Of a stretch of DNA of 64,000 nucleotides, positions 1 through 12,882 are shown piece after piece. The DNA comes from Lepisosteus oculatus (taxonomy: Eukaryota; Chordata; Actinopteri; Semionotiformes; Lepisosteidae). The stretch covers positions 10,718,001-10,782,000 of the forward strand of contig NC_090697.1 in NCBI RefSeq assembly GCF_040954835.1, given 5' to 3'. The notes below the pieces were generated by a model. The model was not told the DNA's origin, made no database searches, and was given only the letters and a program-made list of their open reading frames with translations. A program made the translations under genes and the position numbers. Numbering within the stretch: the stretch's first letter is position 1; the number at the start of each line of letters is the position of its first letter.

Positions 1-2700
1 GACAATGGCTGTGTGATACAGAACATAACAGGTTAGAGCATCACATTCAGCCTCCATTGTTGCCAAAGCCGCCCCATTCTCCTTCTCCCCGGGAGGCTTT
101 TATGTGATAATGAAACAAATTTCATGCTTGGATCGCAACGTGTGTGTCCTCCCGGAGGAGAGAAACAGAGAGAGAGGGCGAGATTTCGACCCGGGGACTG
201 CATTCTCAGGACAATGTCGAATTTAAGGAGGATTTGAATGTTGTTATGTAGGTGCGAGTTCAGACTATCTGGTGGTATACTGTGCGTGGGAAACCCGAGA
301 TACTGCACGGGAATAATACCGTTTTTTTTTTTAAATAACATAGTAACTGTTACTTAAATACGAATGCGTTTAATACATTCTCCTCTGGACGCCTCCCAGT
401 TTTCTTTTGAGTTTTCAAGTTTTGAGATGAAAAAGTACCCCCCCCCTCCACCCCCCAATAAAAAAAATTAAAAAATTTGACATTTAAACCTTGAAATTAG
501 GCTGCTGTTGTGAAGAAATAGTGACGTCTAAGAAATTGGACTAGTAAGGATCTAGAGTATTAAATTGTGTCATACAGAAAAAAACGATAATAGGAACCTT
601 TCTTTAAGTGCTTCAAGGGTCCTATTATCTTGTTACAGAAATTAAAGCAGTAATTGCGCATAAAACCACAGCCCCCTTTATTCTATATTTTTATTACTGC
701 GCTTCTAAGAAGTAATAATTGATTTTTAATCATTTCAATGAAAACTTTTAACAAACTTTTTTTTCATTCCTTTTCCCTTCGTTACAGTAATAGCGCCAAG
801 TGAAGAACTATACTATTAAAGTCATCCTGTGACCGATTCCACAATTTCAGATTTATATCGAATCCTCACCAGTATCATCATCAGTGGTTTCATGATTTTA
901 GGGGTCTTGTACTAGTGAATAAATCCCGAATAGCGAATTGAGCTAGAATGCTATACTCTTAACTTTTTAAGGTACAGCTAAATTAAAATTATATTTAATC
1001 AAAAGAAAAAAAGTTTTGCATTTGCAATGACATCAAGCTTAATTAAATTGATATCATTCGTCTACTAACAAGCGACCGGGTGCTGTCATCGGCAATCTGA
1101 CGACTGAGCGCACCCCGTTTGTGTCCATGAATTTATTGGGCACTGTAATCGTTCTTAATCATTTTTTTTATGTTTGTTTGGAAGTGCTCACACATGTTAA
1201 TAGAATGTTAATCTAGATTTTCTGAGGACTTGCTAGATTTAAGTCATCACTGCCCCAACACTAGTAATCATGAAGTGTATCAGGAAAAACATATGGGCAA
1301 TAAAACCAAGTATTCATCGAGAACACTTCTCCTGTGGGTGTTTTGTCATTTAGCTGCTTTATAAGGTACAGCGAAAAGCGAGACGCACTTAATAAAGCAC
1401 TGTTTCTCAGTACACTGCGCCATTTCATGGAATTTAGATTTCGCCACAAAAACGAAACTATATGCAGCATCGCTGCGTAGTAAGTGCTTTAAGCTGGACT
1501 TTAGTTTTGCTTACAACGATTGTTCCAGGCGGTTTGAACTAATCAGCTGTTGGTGAGGATGTCGTTTTATTTGTTTGACTGTAGCGGTTCAAATCTCTTT
1601 TTCTCACCTATTCCCACATCTGCTGTAGTTCACTGATGATCTTAACTCTTCTTCCTTTTCGCAGCTTTGGCTAAATGCCCTGCTGGGCTTCGTGGGGTTT
1701 CTTGTGCTTCGTGTTTCAATTCTGCAACTCACCGCGGCACCCAAAGCTACAAACACACACTGAAACATTTCACGAACTGTGAATATGATCACGCAGGTGA
1801 ACCATAGCAAGAGAGTCCATGCAAGGAGTAAAATAGAGGACTTCGTTGTGTGTGTGAAATCGCAAAAGTTAACACATCAACAACACCGACAGGCCTGGCC
1901 AAATGTTTTGTTTTCTGGCGCCAAGCAGACTGAAATATTTACCCTGTCATCTTAGAAACACGTACACCTCCATATATTAAGAATATGATAACATATTTAG
2001 CATATTTAGTTTATTCGATTTTATATTTGATTCATGATTTTTTATAAGGTCATCTGAAAACTCGTTTTACCCGTATATCAACGTTAAATTGTAGGATCTA
2101 ACCTTTCAATGCAAATATTTCACGTTATTTGGGGAGAATAGCGGAAGGTGTAACGGGTGTACTTTTCCAGCACAATTTCAAAAAGGTAAAAACAGAATAA
2201 GTCCCAAAGCGGTTTTTAAAATCTGTTGAGTTTCTCATTGCATATTGTTCCGAAATGATATACAATATGTCACTATTTAGATCATTGAATGCGATAGGAC
2301 ATTTAGTTACTTTAAATTAGGCTCAAAATAATTTTTCGATCTGATTCTTAGTTTTGCCCCTTATGAAATCCGGACTGGTCAACATTTTACAGTGATTTAG
2401 GGTGTTTTCGTAAAGGTAAAATACTTGGTTTTAATTAATAAATGTCCTAACTCTTAAATGAAGCGAACCACAACGTAACACCGTTTGGTATTGAAATAGC
2501 GAAAACTATACTGTTTTAAACCATGAAATGATTTTTACCATCGTAGATAAAAATACCTTGTGTTGTTTCATGTTGACTTTATCAAGCCATACTGATGCGT
2601 TTCAATGCTGAAATATTTTCTATATAATATGTTCGTAATTACATGAAACATAATTTTACAGAAAATAAGACCAGACGATCATGTTCCCAAAACGTCCAAG
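1..2700. other. Downstream flank of foxa2, no gene seen
   Basis: AT-rich non-coding sequence 3' of foxa2. The open frames here are short, have no recognisable domain and lack matching splice sites. A C-rich run followed by an A-rich run lies near 438-475. The first 330 bases are more GC-balanced and could be a conserved regulatory block, but I cannot test conservation. A GLI-like nonamer TGGGTGTTT lies at 1335-1343. Confidence 0.6.
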
Positions 2701-2710
2701 TAACACTTTA

Positions 2711-3088
2711 ATATATTCTGCCCTTGTTGTCAACTACAAGAATACACATTTACAAGCCATAAATAAGAAATACACAAACGATAAATTATTCGTCTGAAGC
2801 ACTTCACTCTCCCAAATTGCATTTTAAATTCAGTATTTACCGTGCCATAATTTGTAACATTGTTGTTTTGTTTTTTGTTCCGTTTCAAAAGCTGCGGTGG
2901 GAGTTTGAAAACAAACAAACAAATCTTGTCATATATTAACACCCCTTTTACAAAAAAAATACTAAACAAACTTGACATCTAGTAATCATTGGGAAACATC
3001 AAAAAAATATTTTGGAATGCGTGTGCACAAACTATTATTTTACAAAATGTACAAATTGCTGGAAAAGGTCCATTGTGTTGCAGAAAAC
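2711..3088 (-). other. foxa2 3' untranslated region (approximate)
   Basis: Sequence directly after the foxa2 stop codon on the minus strand, AT-rich with short A/T runs. There is no canonical AATAAA in the first few hundred bases. The variant AATATA near 2711-2716 is the nearest plausible poly(A) signal. The true 3' end is therefore uncertain and could lie further downstream. Confidence 0.35.
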
Positions 3089-5139
3089 TTAGGAAGAGTT
3101 CATGATCGGTCTAGAATACACACCTTGATAGTAAGACGTGTCAGTGGATATTGGCGAGGTCTCCAAGCCCCCCTTGCTGGTCATCGAGCCCATGGATAAG
3201 GCTCCTGTCATGGGAGACCCATACCCAGAGTAATGCATTACCTGCTCATAAGTCTTTAGGTCCATTTTGTGATGCTGCTGCTCCGACGACATTAAATTGT
3301 TAATGGAGAAAGGGTGGTTGAAGGAATAGTGATGCTCCGGCTTCAGGTGCGCTTCATGCGCTAGGACGGAGTGGTGTTGCGACAGCAGATGCTGCGCCTG
3401 AGATGTCGGGGACGCAGCGTGTTCGGGGCTCAGAGCCTGGCTGGACTTCATGTCCGACAGCGACCTTTTGGGCTCGGTGGAGGAGGACGCGTTGGAATTG
3501 GGAGACTCGTTGCCGTTGCAGCTTTCCGAGCTGCTGTTAGATCCGCCTTCGGAGGTCTTCCTGCCGGACTCCTTGGAGAGTTTTTTATCGCACTTGAAGC
3601 GCTTCTGTCTCCTCAGGTAGCAGCCGTTCTCGAACATGTTCCCGGAGTCCGGGTGCAGGGTCCAGAAGGAGCCCTTTCCCGGTTTGTCGGGCGACCGAGG
3701 CACTTTCAGGAAACAGTCGTTGAAGGACAAGGAGTGGCGGATTGAGTTCTGCCAGCGCTGCTGGTTTTGACGGTAAAAGGGGAAGAGGTCCATGATCCAC
3801 TGGTAGATCTCGCTAAGCGTGAGCATCTTGTTAGGCGACTGCTGGATGGCCATGGTAATGAGGGAGATGTACGAATAGGGCGGTTTGGCGTGCGTGTAGC
3901 TCCTCCGGTACGTTTTCGGGTCCCTCGATCTGTTGATGTTGGACTGTCCGTACATGGGGCTCATTGCGTTCATGTTGGGGTAGGACGTCAAGGCGTTCAT
4001 GGACGGCGGCTGCGCGGTCATCGGGCTCATGCTGGGGCTGAGAGCCGCGCTCATGCCCGCCATCCCGGGGCCCATGCCGTTCATGGAGCCGGCCCCGGCT
4101 GGCATGCCCGTCATAGAGGGGCTCATGCCCGTGTTCACGTACGACATGTTCATGGAGCTCGGTGTCATGGTGGCCGCCGTGCTCATGCCCGACATGCTCA
4201 TGTACGTGTTCATGGTGTTCATCCCCAGTCCGGTGTTCATGTTGCCAACGGATGTGTAACACTGTGGGAGCAGGAAAAAAAAAAGACACACAAAAGTTAA
4301 GTTTTCGAATCACTGGCGGTTGTGTCAAAGGCGCTTAAAACAAACTTGGCACCACAGTTAAGTTTTTGTTTGTTAATGAAAACAAAACTTTAAAAAAAAC
4401 AAAACAAAAAAAAATGGTGACCCGCGACCTATCATTGATTCGACAAAACGACTTCTATAAATGTTGTTCCTCATCCAAGCGTTGTCTTCGTTCGAGCAGA
4501 AAAAAAAACCCAACTCGAATCTTACATGAAACGTATTTAATATTTTCAGGATAATCAAACAAATGTGCTTTCAGCGGCTAATCTAAAATGTATAAAGAAG
4601 TCCCATGAGCGAAACTGATTTCCTCAAAGATTCTTTTCACGAGTTCTCCTTAGAACGATCACAGGACGTGAAAATATCAAATTGTACAGAAAACAATACA
4701 GAAAGTGTAACAGAAACCGAAAAAGAAACATTGAATGCATATTCATTAAGTAGTGAATGCAACTCGACAGCACTATATAGCAATTACATGTGTATTTTCC
4801 ACTACAGAATGAAAGAAAGCAATCCTTAAAAAACAAATTATCCATGACTTGTATGTAAGCAGATGAAGTCAGAATTCCAGAAAAAAAGTTTCTTCTTGCA
4901 TGCCAAGCCCAACTTTGTTAGGATAGCGCAGCTCGGAGATCGGGGAGGATTTGGAGACGCCTCAAGTCAATATTTGATCACAAAGTTAATATTATCTCAG
5001 GGCTAATATTGAGTTGTATAAAATGGGATCGGCTTTAGGAGGAAAAAAAAAATATATATAAGCTACCAACCTCGGGCTCGCCGTAATAGGTGCTCCAGTC
5101 TGAATGCTCGTGTCCTTCCATTTTAACTGCACCCAGCAT
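3089..5139 (-). CDS. foxa2: Forkhead box protein A2 (hepatocyte nuclear factor 3-beta)
   Basis: Pioneer transcription factor of endoderm, notochord and floor plate, acting in the nucleus. Two coding exons on the minus strand: 5139-5071 (23 aa, starting [11 protein letters not shown]) and 4261-3089 (390 aa plus stop), joined in phase 0 by a GT-AG intron of 809 bp. The product is 413 aa. The forkhead domain spans about residues 146-240, begins with [11 protein letters not shown] and has the recognition-helix segment [15 protein letters not shown]. An RRSYTHAK segment, the AKT-site context in mammals, lies just before it. The N-terminal half is Met/Ser/Asn/Gly-rich. The C-terminal part has the [11 protein letters not shown] motif, an eh1-like Groucho/TLE contact, and ends YSRPIMNSS. 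The ending in IMNSS, the MEGHE start and the YEQVMHY segment identify FOXA2 rather than FOXA1 or FOXA3. A non-coding upstream exon is possible but not visible. Confidence 0.97.
4262..5070 (-). other. foxa2 intron
   Basis: An 809 bp GT-AG intron between the short first coding exon and the forkhead exon. The donor reads GAG|gttggt and the acceptor ctcccacag|TGT on the minus strand. It holds A-rich runs and no coding potential. The position, immediately after the GEPE residues, matches the known intron position of FOXA2 genes. Confidence 0.9.
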
Positions 5140-5480
5140 TGTGGAAGCAGCGAATCCACCCGGTCAACAGCTTCTCTGGAGAAGGTTTTTTTTTTTAAAA
5201 AAAGTTCTCTAGAACAAGACTTCGGACCAACGGTAACCCAGATCGCTGGTCTGCTTTCTACTCGGGGACTCGAGCATGTGTAGATTTCAGACAGTGGTGC
5301 CCAGAGGCGCTGAATAGCGTCTGATGATGACAGGAGCTGAAATGACGTTGGTGTCTGGCTGTAAACGCTGTGATATAGCTCTGTGCGCCAGGCGAAATCT
5401 CCAATCCCTACTTCTGCGTTGCCCTATTTGAATAATCAGCTCACACCTAGGCGTGAGACTCCCCGGCTTGGCCGCCTATT
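5140..5480 (-). promoter_or_regulatory. foxa2 5' UTR and proximal promoter (inferred)
   Basis: Sequence immediately upstream of the foxa2 start codon, less AT-rich than the flanking intergenic DNA. I see no convincing TATA box at a fixed distance, so the transcription start is not placed. The call rests on position only. Confidence 0.4.
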
Positions 5481-7800
5481 GTACACCTGCGCTAACTAAA
5501 AAGAACAAACCCCATTTGAAAAGATTCATTATAACCTAATCTGATTGTTTTCCAGGAGAAAAGAGTTGAGTTTAAACTGTTGTTGTAAGAAGGCTTTTTA
5601 TCATGCACTTTTTTTCAGCAGACGGAATTAGGAATGCAGAGAATTGCCTTCTTTTTGACCTTTTTTTGTTTATTGCCAGGAGTGTGGTCTATATTCCCTG
5701 TTAGAATCGTCAGAAACAAGACTAGATGTTCACTTCTGCTGTAAAGAATCGAATTGTATTCCATAACATGAGGTCAAACACGAGTAACTTTTCCTTTTTT
5801 TTTGTTTTATTTGACTTGAATTTGTTACCGCTTACAATACTGGCTAATAAAACATTTTTAAACAATGCTTTTTATCAAACGCATTGTAATCTCAATAAAA
5901 CGTGTACGGATATCTCATTTCTTCCAGTTTCAGCTTTCCCAATAGACGATTTACAAGTGATTTTATAAGTATTAAACTACAGTTAATAAATCCTAATATT
6001 AGTCGTAGAAGTGTGTTAACATTCATCTACTCATTTCAGCCCTTTTGTCCTTCTAAGGTCATCGTCATCGGATAATATTTTTTGCTCTAATTCGTTTAAT
6101 CACTATTTTAGACCGAATTCAGACCTTTAACTGTACAACCAATTCATCATTTGCCTGTTCGGTATCATTTTTTTAGCTTGGCTAGTTTTGGCCTAGAGAA
6201 AACCGAAAATCTGTTTTTGAAAAACACTATTTCCAAGGTTTGTATGCCCATGACATTTCGCAACTAAGTAAACTAAAAACGCAAAACGAATTACACAAAG
6301 CACAACGTGGACCTTGTTTTATTTTCTCTGAAGAAAACAAAAGGAAACATGAAATAGGATTTATGAGTGACCTGTCACCAAAAACAAGCGGAGACAATTC
6401 CCCGGTGGACCAATTTTAAATTTGAGCAATATTGGAAGTTATTTATATCAAAATTATATTTCAGCTACATTTTCACAGAGAAATCCAGTTTTATTTTCTC
6501 AGTTACAGGAGCAGCATTTGAATTTAGACTCATCTCGCACGCAGCCGCGTCGCAGATCACGAGTCATCATTTTATTGATTCTGGAGAACCCGCAGGCTGT
6601 TTGATATATTAAACAAAGTAAAGTTTATTTAATGTGTTTGACCATCAGAGATTTAACAGATCTCTTCAGCGATGGCTGATAAAGCAGGCTTCAGAAAACA
6701 CTAACATTCTTTCAAGTGAAATTAATCGTGCTATTTCATTGCTAATATATTTACTTATTACACACACCAAACGGGAGAATTCTGCATGGACGCAGTTCTT
6801 GGAGTGCCGTAGAAAATCGCTGAGCGTGGATATTACTATACTGATGGTCTTTGAATGTATTTGTAATTTCATATAGAATCAACACGATATCTAGCAGCAT
6901 TTCACTATGTTTATTGATAATAAACGAGTTCTTTGAGTTCTTTGATAATGATTATGCATGTAAAGATTCGAAGAATTCAGGATTTGAGATTCGTCAACAA
7001 AAATAATTTCTATAGTAAACTATACAATTCCTTTTAAATCAAGAATAGAGATATTTTTTTAATTTCGATGGAACCGTATTGAGCCTTGAACCCCAGTACA
7101 CATATCTTCATACATATTCCATAAGCTTCTCGTTCTAATTTGTCGTTAGAAAACACCGACCGTTCTAAGTAAAAAGAGGTTTTCAAATATTATTTATTAA
7201 TGATACTCTTGATAATTTGAAGAAAACCAATCTGGGATTAATTCATTTGAGAGCGCCCTCTTTTGGAAATAATACAGAACACAAATGCCTTTATGCACAG
7301 GTGGAAACACTGTATTTGTGAACTCGCTGCCCCAGACATCAACGCGGAAATAACGAAACAAATCCGTATTTTCAAATGATTCATTACCGTTTTAAGTACT
7401 GCAGTCCTGGAGTCCCGTGATCTATTTCTTCTCTACCTCTTGCGTGATTTTCAGCCTTTTCAAGGTAAGCATGCAATTGTACTGTAGGTATTTGTTTCAG
7501 AAATACTCTTATTTCACGACAGCGGCTTGTGTAAAAACAACAACAACTTGCTCTCTTCGCTCAGAGTTCGCCTAGAGCGCCAGCCTGTTTTTACAGGACT
7601 CTTTTTGAGGGTCTCCCCAACAATGTCTACCATGGGAATCTAAGACCACCACCCCTCACCCCTGCTCTGAACTGCTCCTCAATTCACTGTATAGATTCTG
7701 GGGATTAAGATGCAGGTAACAGTAGTGAGAAAGGGCTGTGCGATTAAGGAGTCTGGTAAAGTGGCAACAATCCCTGCTGTAGATTTCTTCTGTCACACAG
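5481..7800. other. Intergenic, upstream of foxa2, no gene seen
   Basis: AT-rich single-copy-looking DNA without a recognisable repeat or coding exon. Several 60-110 codon open frames occur but show no domain, no splice context and no composition difference from the surrounding DNA. Confidence 0.55.
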
Positions 7801-8072
7801 ATGGCACAGTGTTGTGACCTTTAGCACGTCTGCCTCACAGTTCCTGGGTCCCAGGTGGGACTTTGCGTGTGGAATCTGCATGTTCTCTTCCTGTTCAGGT
7901 GGATTTATTTGGGAGTTCTCTGGTTTCCTCCGCCTGTCCAAAGCCGTATTTTTCTGCCATCTCTTAATTGGCTCCTGTATCAAACTGTGTGCCCACTGCC
8001 TGCCAAGTTAGGTTCTCACTTGTCATGACCCTGTGTGGGACTAAGTTGTTACCGAAATGGATGGATTATTAT
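7801..8072 (+). repeat. tRNA-like SINE fragment (GGTTTCCTCC / ATGGATGGAT type)
   Basis: A degraded copy of a short interspersed repeat. It runs from a tRNA-like head (GGCACAGTG..., GCACGTCTGCCTCACAG) through the diagnostic middle words TGCATGTTCTC and TTTCCTCCGCCTGTCCAAAG to a tail of the form AAATGGATGGAT. The same order of words recurs at 48568-48825 and 56333-56620. Related fragments lie at 26925-27050. Confidence 0.6.
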
Positions 8073-9339
8073 TACATATCACATTGGCCAGCCCTTTGTC
8101 CCATCTGTCCCACTTGTATTGAATTCTGCGGCAAATAACTTTTATTCTACCAAGTCTTCCGTATCCTCCACGTCTTCCATAATACCGCTGTGTGAGCTAG
8201 TGAGAGGTGGCTTTGTGCGAGAGCCACATGTTAATTGGAAAAACCTGGAGAACGAGGCACAGCTATTCTGCCTGAGTAATTGGAACTCAGTGGGAGTGAA
8301 ATTCCACGTGAGGGAAAGGAGCTGCCAGTATAGGCTCTGTTTGGGATTAACCACACCTCTCGGCTAATTAAAAGGTCACTTAAACCAGCTAGGAGATAAA
8401 GGGCTTTAAGACGTTGTCTGCTCTGCGGTCTGGAAGAAGTGAGACTCAGAGCTCTGGAGGCAAATAACAAAGTTGTATATACTTGACATGTAAAGTATAA
8501 AACAAAATGCCTTAATGTATAGGGAGTAAAGCATTCCTAAAACAGTATGGAAGACAGTCTCCCAGGTCTTCAGTTCTGTACTTTGGTCCCGTTGCAAACA
8601 CATGCAATCATCACTTGCAGGTGTAGATGCAAGTCACAGAACTGTTCAGTGTGCAGGTGTCACGCTCGCCTAACGACTGTTGGAGGACTGGATGCCTTAT
8701 TTACTAGGCAGTGTTCCGGTTCGGGCTTTTGTCAGAAGGGGATAATAGAGATGTGTGACACTGACCCACCTGTCTAGTGCCTTCGTAGTTATATGTAGAT
8801 GTCCCAAACATGTCCCATCACTGATGTTACAATCAGTAGTGTAGTGTTTCAGAGGTGGCCTGATGGTTTTTCTGTAATATCAGAAGCAGTTAGCAACAGT
8901 TCTTGGAATAGTCCATCTTGAAGTACACCTGGTATTTTATACCACTCATAACTGGGTTATCATGGTATCCCCCTGTGTGGGATAGAGTCTTTCCATTTTT
9001 GAAATTGTGAATGCTGAATGTGTTTTCTTTAATACTTCAGTTCTCTGGGAAAGAACATACAGGAGGGATTAGACAGCATTTAGGGCTGGGCAGATCTAGA
9101 TAGAATACATGCGATTCTAGTTATTATTAGTACTACTAGTGGCCCAAACAGTTTAATAAATTCAGACACATATACAGATGAAAAATAATTGATAAAATCA
9201 TAGATATAACCAGATCCCTCTGAAAAAAATGACTATAATGAACTACAAGCACAGGTTATGCAATGGATGGTAAATCAATAATAAAGGTTTATTCTGTGTT
9301 ACAGTAGTAAAAGAAGGGTGAGGTAAAGTGTTTCAGGAA

Positions 9340-10134
9340 CAATGATGAAAGTATAGATTGTAGAGAAAGGCTGAAAGAACTAAACCTTTTTAGTCCCGGT
9401 CAGAGAACTTCAAAGGCTCTGATGAAATCAACCCACTAGACTTCTGCAGAATCAAAAGTGAAACATGAATCAAAGGATAGAAGTGGAAACTACAAAAATA
9501 ATACAGTGATATGCATTTACTGTAACCCCAAGAAGGGTGTCACTTTTTACATACAGCATTATGGGAGTCTTAAAAAAGCTAACCAACAATGCCACTGAAG
9601 ATGATAACCCGGCTTTTTCAAGAAACGACTGAACAATATGATCAAATAGCTACTGGCAGCCAAATGAGTTAGACTGGTCAAACGGACTCCCGTTTTCAAT
9701 ATATCTAGCGTAGTATATATTGCATTCTGAGTTGTGGACCACACAACAAAAAGGTTTTGTTGCCTTTGAAAGTGATTAAATTAAAGTGACCAGAATATTT
9801 TTGGATTGTAGAGGAACATCACGTACAAATAGGAAAAAGGAACTGAAACTCTCCAGTCTGAAGCAAAACTGATAAAAAGTCAGGAATGGAAATGATAAGA
9901 ACAGCCCAAAGATAAAAAAACATATAGAGTAACAAGTGGAAATTAAGGGGAGAAATGGGGAGGATTTAATATGGGAGACACTGATTGGTCAGTCAGTTTG
10001 TTAAAGTGAATATTTTGAAATCCTGCAAGCAGGAGTTTATACTGGGTGAAATTTTGTGATTAATTATCTACTAGAAATCATAAAGTCATAAAGTCTAACA
10101 GATGGAATTTGTAAACCTTCTTATGTTCTCATGC
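9340..10134 (+). mobile_element. CR1/L2-type LINE remnant, 3' part, sense
   Basis: A decayed LINE 3' end on the plus strand. It carries words typical of the C-terminal end of the reverse transcriptase ORF: GCTGAAAGAACTAAACC (LKELN) near 9370, GTGGAAACTAC (the GHRWKL motif) near 9484, and TTTTTCAAGAAACGACTG (FKKRL) near 9613. The end CTTCTTATGTTCTCATG at 10118-10134 is the typical 3' terminus. The corresponding antisense copies are at 11914-12410 and 50709-51190. Stops and indels make it non-coding. Confidence 0.6.
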
Positions 10135-11913
10135 TTTTAATTGTTGGATTAAAAATCATGATACGGCAGAATCAATAACTGTCATAATATAATACCAAAA
10201 CAATCTCTTATCAATGCAGATGTAACTGTATAGTAATGACAGACAAAATCTTTGACATCTCTCTATGACCGAACCATAAGCCAAACTGTTCCAAAAACAC
10301 AGGCCAGAGATTTAAAAAAAATAACTTAATCTCATGAACAGAATCTAATGAGAAAATGAGGTTTTGTGATTCTGAACATTTGTGACTTTTAGTTTTGTTG
10401 ACAAATACCATTCTGCTTGCAGAACGTGTGTGTAAGTCTGGATGTGTGTTTTACTGGATTCCTGAGAACTGGGTTCCTATTTTTTTCAGGAATCCCTGAG
10501 CTCTGAAAAGTTCCCCAGCTCAGTGTCATTGATCGGCACAGCAATTTCCAGGATAGTGTGTTGAAACCGTTGTGGGGCTTGGAAATGATGGGAAAGTGTT
10601 TGTTTACATCAATAACTAAAGCGCTTATGCATGGGTGGGGAAGCAAACAACGTACAGTACAGTTAGACTCTACCGCCTATTGATTCCCCGAGGAAGACTG
10701 AGTGTGAAAAGGCGGTGGGATTGAAACACCTCAGTTGTGTACATTTAACATCAGGATTCAGGACTTCCTGCAAGCGCTGTTCCATTCAAGGCAGATGACT
10801 GACACTGGCGTCATACCGCTGCTCGGGGTCTGAAAGCTGGTTGGCTAAAGCCGTGCTGTGTGTGTTGTGTGGAGAGCAGTACGTTTCTGTTTGATTTCCT
10901 GTTCTTGTCCTGTTATGCAATGGGCTGTTTTTTTTTTTTGGTACAGCGTGACCCATGACTATCTGGCATTCTGGGCTGTTTGTGCACAGATGGGCAAATT
11001 AGTGCAAGGGAGCTGCTACAAGTAGGACAAGGTCTGACAAATAAATGTGAAGCTTTAACCCCCTTTACTGTTCAGGGATTTGCCTCCAAAACATCTGATT
11101 TGAAACAATTTTATTTTTTAAATCGCATTTAAAAAAATCAAAAACATTTTTACAAGCAGACATTACACTGTAAACCCAAATTCAGTCAAGTTCCAGATGA
11201 AACCTTTTCTGTTGAACTTCTAAAGATCCCTATATTGTTTTTTTTTCAAATGTCCAGTTAAAATAGTTCTTTACTTCTTTATCACAGAGTTCTCTAAATC
11301 AAATTGTTAGTCGGCATTTGTGTGGAAGATAACTACAGATGTTATCTTCCATGCAATCTTTAGGTATGCTATAAACCTTTGAAACCATTTTAGAAATGTT
11401 TTTATATAAACTCTCTACTTCAAGAAGACTTGACAGCTGAACTATTTTTTTTCTTTTTACTTGTCAGCGTGGAGTTAAACTGTGCTTGTTCATTTGCAGC
11501 CATTTGCAGTTTTTGTGTCTGTCCAACCATAAATCTCTTAGTCACATTTGATATCATTTTAGATATCAGTCAAAAGATCATTGTCTTACAATGTGCATGG
11601 AGGGAAGACATTTTGGAACAAAAGTCCACTTTAAATTAGAGACTTCTAAAGGCATTCAAATTGCCTATATTGCAAATGTAATAATAACGACAGCTCATGA
11701 TCTCTTTTATCTGTAGCTCACGCAGAAGATAGCTAAATACAAATTATGTGAAACCAAAGCAGCACCAACAAAGATTGAAGTTTTGTGCAAGATGCTATGA
11801 AAAATTCCAATAGTGTTGTTCCATTTATGAGGATTTTGGATAAACATTTTCTTTGCTACTAATAATGTCTTCTACTGGGATCCCCTTCATACTTATGTAT
11901 CTATAAAATATAT
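10135..11913. other. Intergenic, no gene seen
   Basis: No coding exon or clear repeat. One perfect 11 bp-arm inverted repeat lies at 11323-11351 (TGGAAGATAAC, 7 nt loop, GTTATCTTCCA), long enough to fold but without other RNA-gene features. Confidence 0.5.
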
Positions 11914-12410
11914 AAGATCATAAGAAAGATTATAAGTGAGAAGAGGTCAGGCTCTCCATCTAGTACATGTGTTTGCTAGAAGATGAATGATCTGAGGATC
12001 TCATCAACCATTTTTTGAAGACAGCATTATCAACTTCACCATTGCCTGTGTGGCTTCTTCCTATAAACCTTTGAAAGAAAAAGTTTTTTTTCTCCCATTT
12101 TTAATTTCTCAGGAACGTTCCTTTAGTTTCAACTTGTGTTCTTCTGTTCGTGTCTGACTGTGGATTCTGAAGAAATCCAGTGCCTTCAGCCTTGACAAAC
12201 CCCTTGACGATTTTGATCATTTGAATCAGGTCTTGTTATAGTCTTCTTTCTCTGTGTAAGACTGAAAATTGTCTGTCGGTGAAGGTATTCCTTTATTTCC
12301 AGGAATGTATCTGGCTGCTTTTCTCTGGACTGGTTCCAGAACAGAAAAACTATTGTTTGTAACAAGGTGGCCAAAACTGTACACAATATTCTAAATAATA
12401 ATGTAGTGTA
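11914..12410 (-). mobile_element. CR1/L2-type LINE remnant, antisense, ORF2 C-terminus
   Basis: Reads as LINE on the minus strand. From about 12395 downward the minus strand encodes EYCVQFW, the conserved LEYCVQFWSP motif at the end of the LINE reverse transcriptase, followed by a decayed VQRKAARYIPG-like stretch. The 3' end near 11914 carries the ATCATAAGAAAG word typical of this family's terminus. Frameshifts and stops are present. Confidence 0.65.
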
Positions 12411-12637
12411 TATATATAACATCTATTTCTTGATTTTAATTATACATATTGAATATACTGGGTAAACCTAAAATAAATATTCTTCATGTAAATATGTTAT
12501 AACATTTTGTTTCCTTTTTATTACTTCCCTGCATAGTAGAAGGTGATGTGTCAACATAAAGACATGTTTTTCTTCACAGATAGCTCCTTTAAGTTCAGTT
12601 TTCCCCCTCTTACACCTTTAGTTTGTTTCTGCTACCT

Positions 12638-12882
12638 TAAGATAAAATAAGATCACTTTAGTAGGCATACACAATTTCTTGCATTAGGAATTTATTTTTT
12701 CAGATACCCTAGCTTGCTCTCCAGGAGACACAGAGAGTGGGAGAGAGAAGCTCAAGTTAAGGGCCAGTCTTGCTCAGGGGTCCAACAGAGTAGGATTCCT
12801 CTGCTAGCCACAAGATTTAAACCAGCAGCCTCCTAACTACAAGCGCAGATCCTTAGCCACAGTACCACTGCTCTGCCCTAGA
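12638..12882 (-). repeat. tRNA-derived SINE, full-length-like, minus strand
   Basis: Shares its whole order of words with the copies at 51599-51822 and 54855-55141: a GATCTTATCTTAT-type 3' end (seen here as AAGATAAAATAAGATCAC), GTATCTGAAAAAATAAATTC, CTCTCTGTGTCTCC, CAGAGGAATCCTACTCTGTTG, and a tRNA-like head with GTGGCTAAGGATCTG. The B-box region is mutated (GTTTAAATC). The head resembles a tRNA A-box and B-box. Confidence 0.75.

Noticed and set aside
3089-4291. Start of the large foxa2 open frame at 4291 ([10 protein letters not shown]...)
   Set aside because: The first ten codons are intron and acceptor sequence (ctcccacag). The real exon starts at 4261 and joins the [11 protein letters not shown] exon at 5139-5071.
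3371-4328. Several long open frames overlapping foxa2 on the plus strand and in other minus frames
   Set aside because: They are frame shadows of the GC-rich forkhead exon. Their peptides are low-complexity (Gly/Arg/His/Val-rich) and have no domain.
3089-5139. Identity as FOXA1 or FOXA3
   Set aside because: The C-terminal IMNSS, the YEQVMHY segment and the [12 protein letters not shown]-terminus match FOXA2; FOXA1 ends differently and FOXA3 lacks much of this tail.
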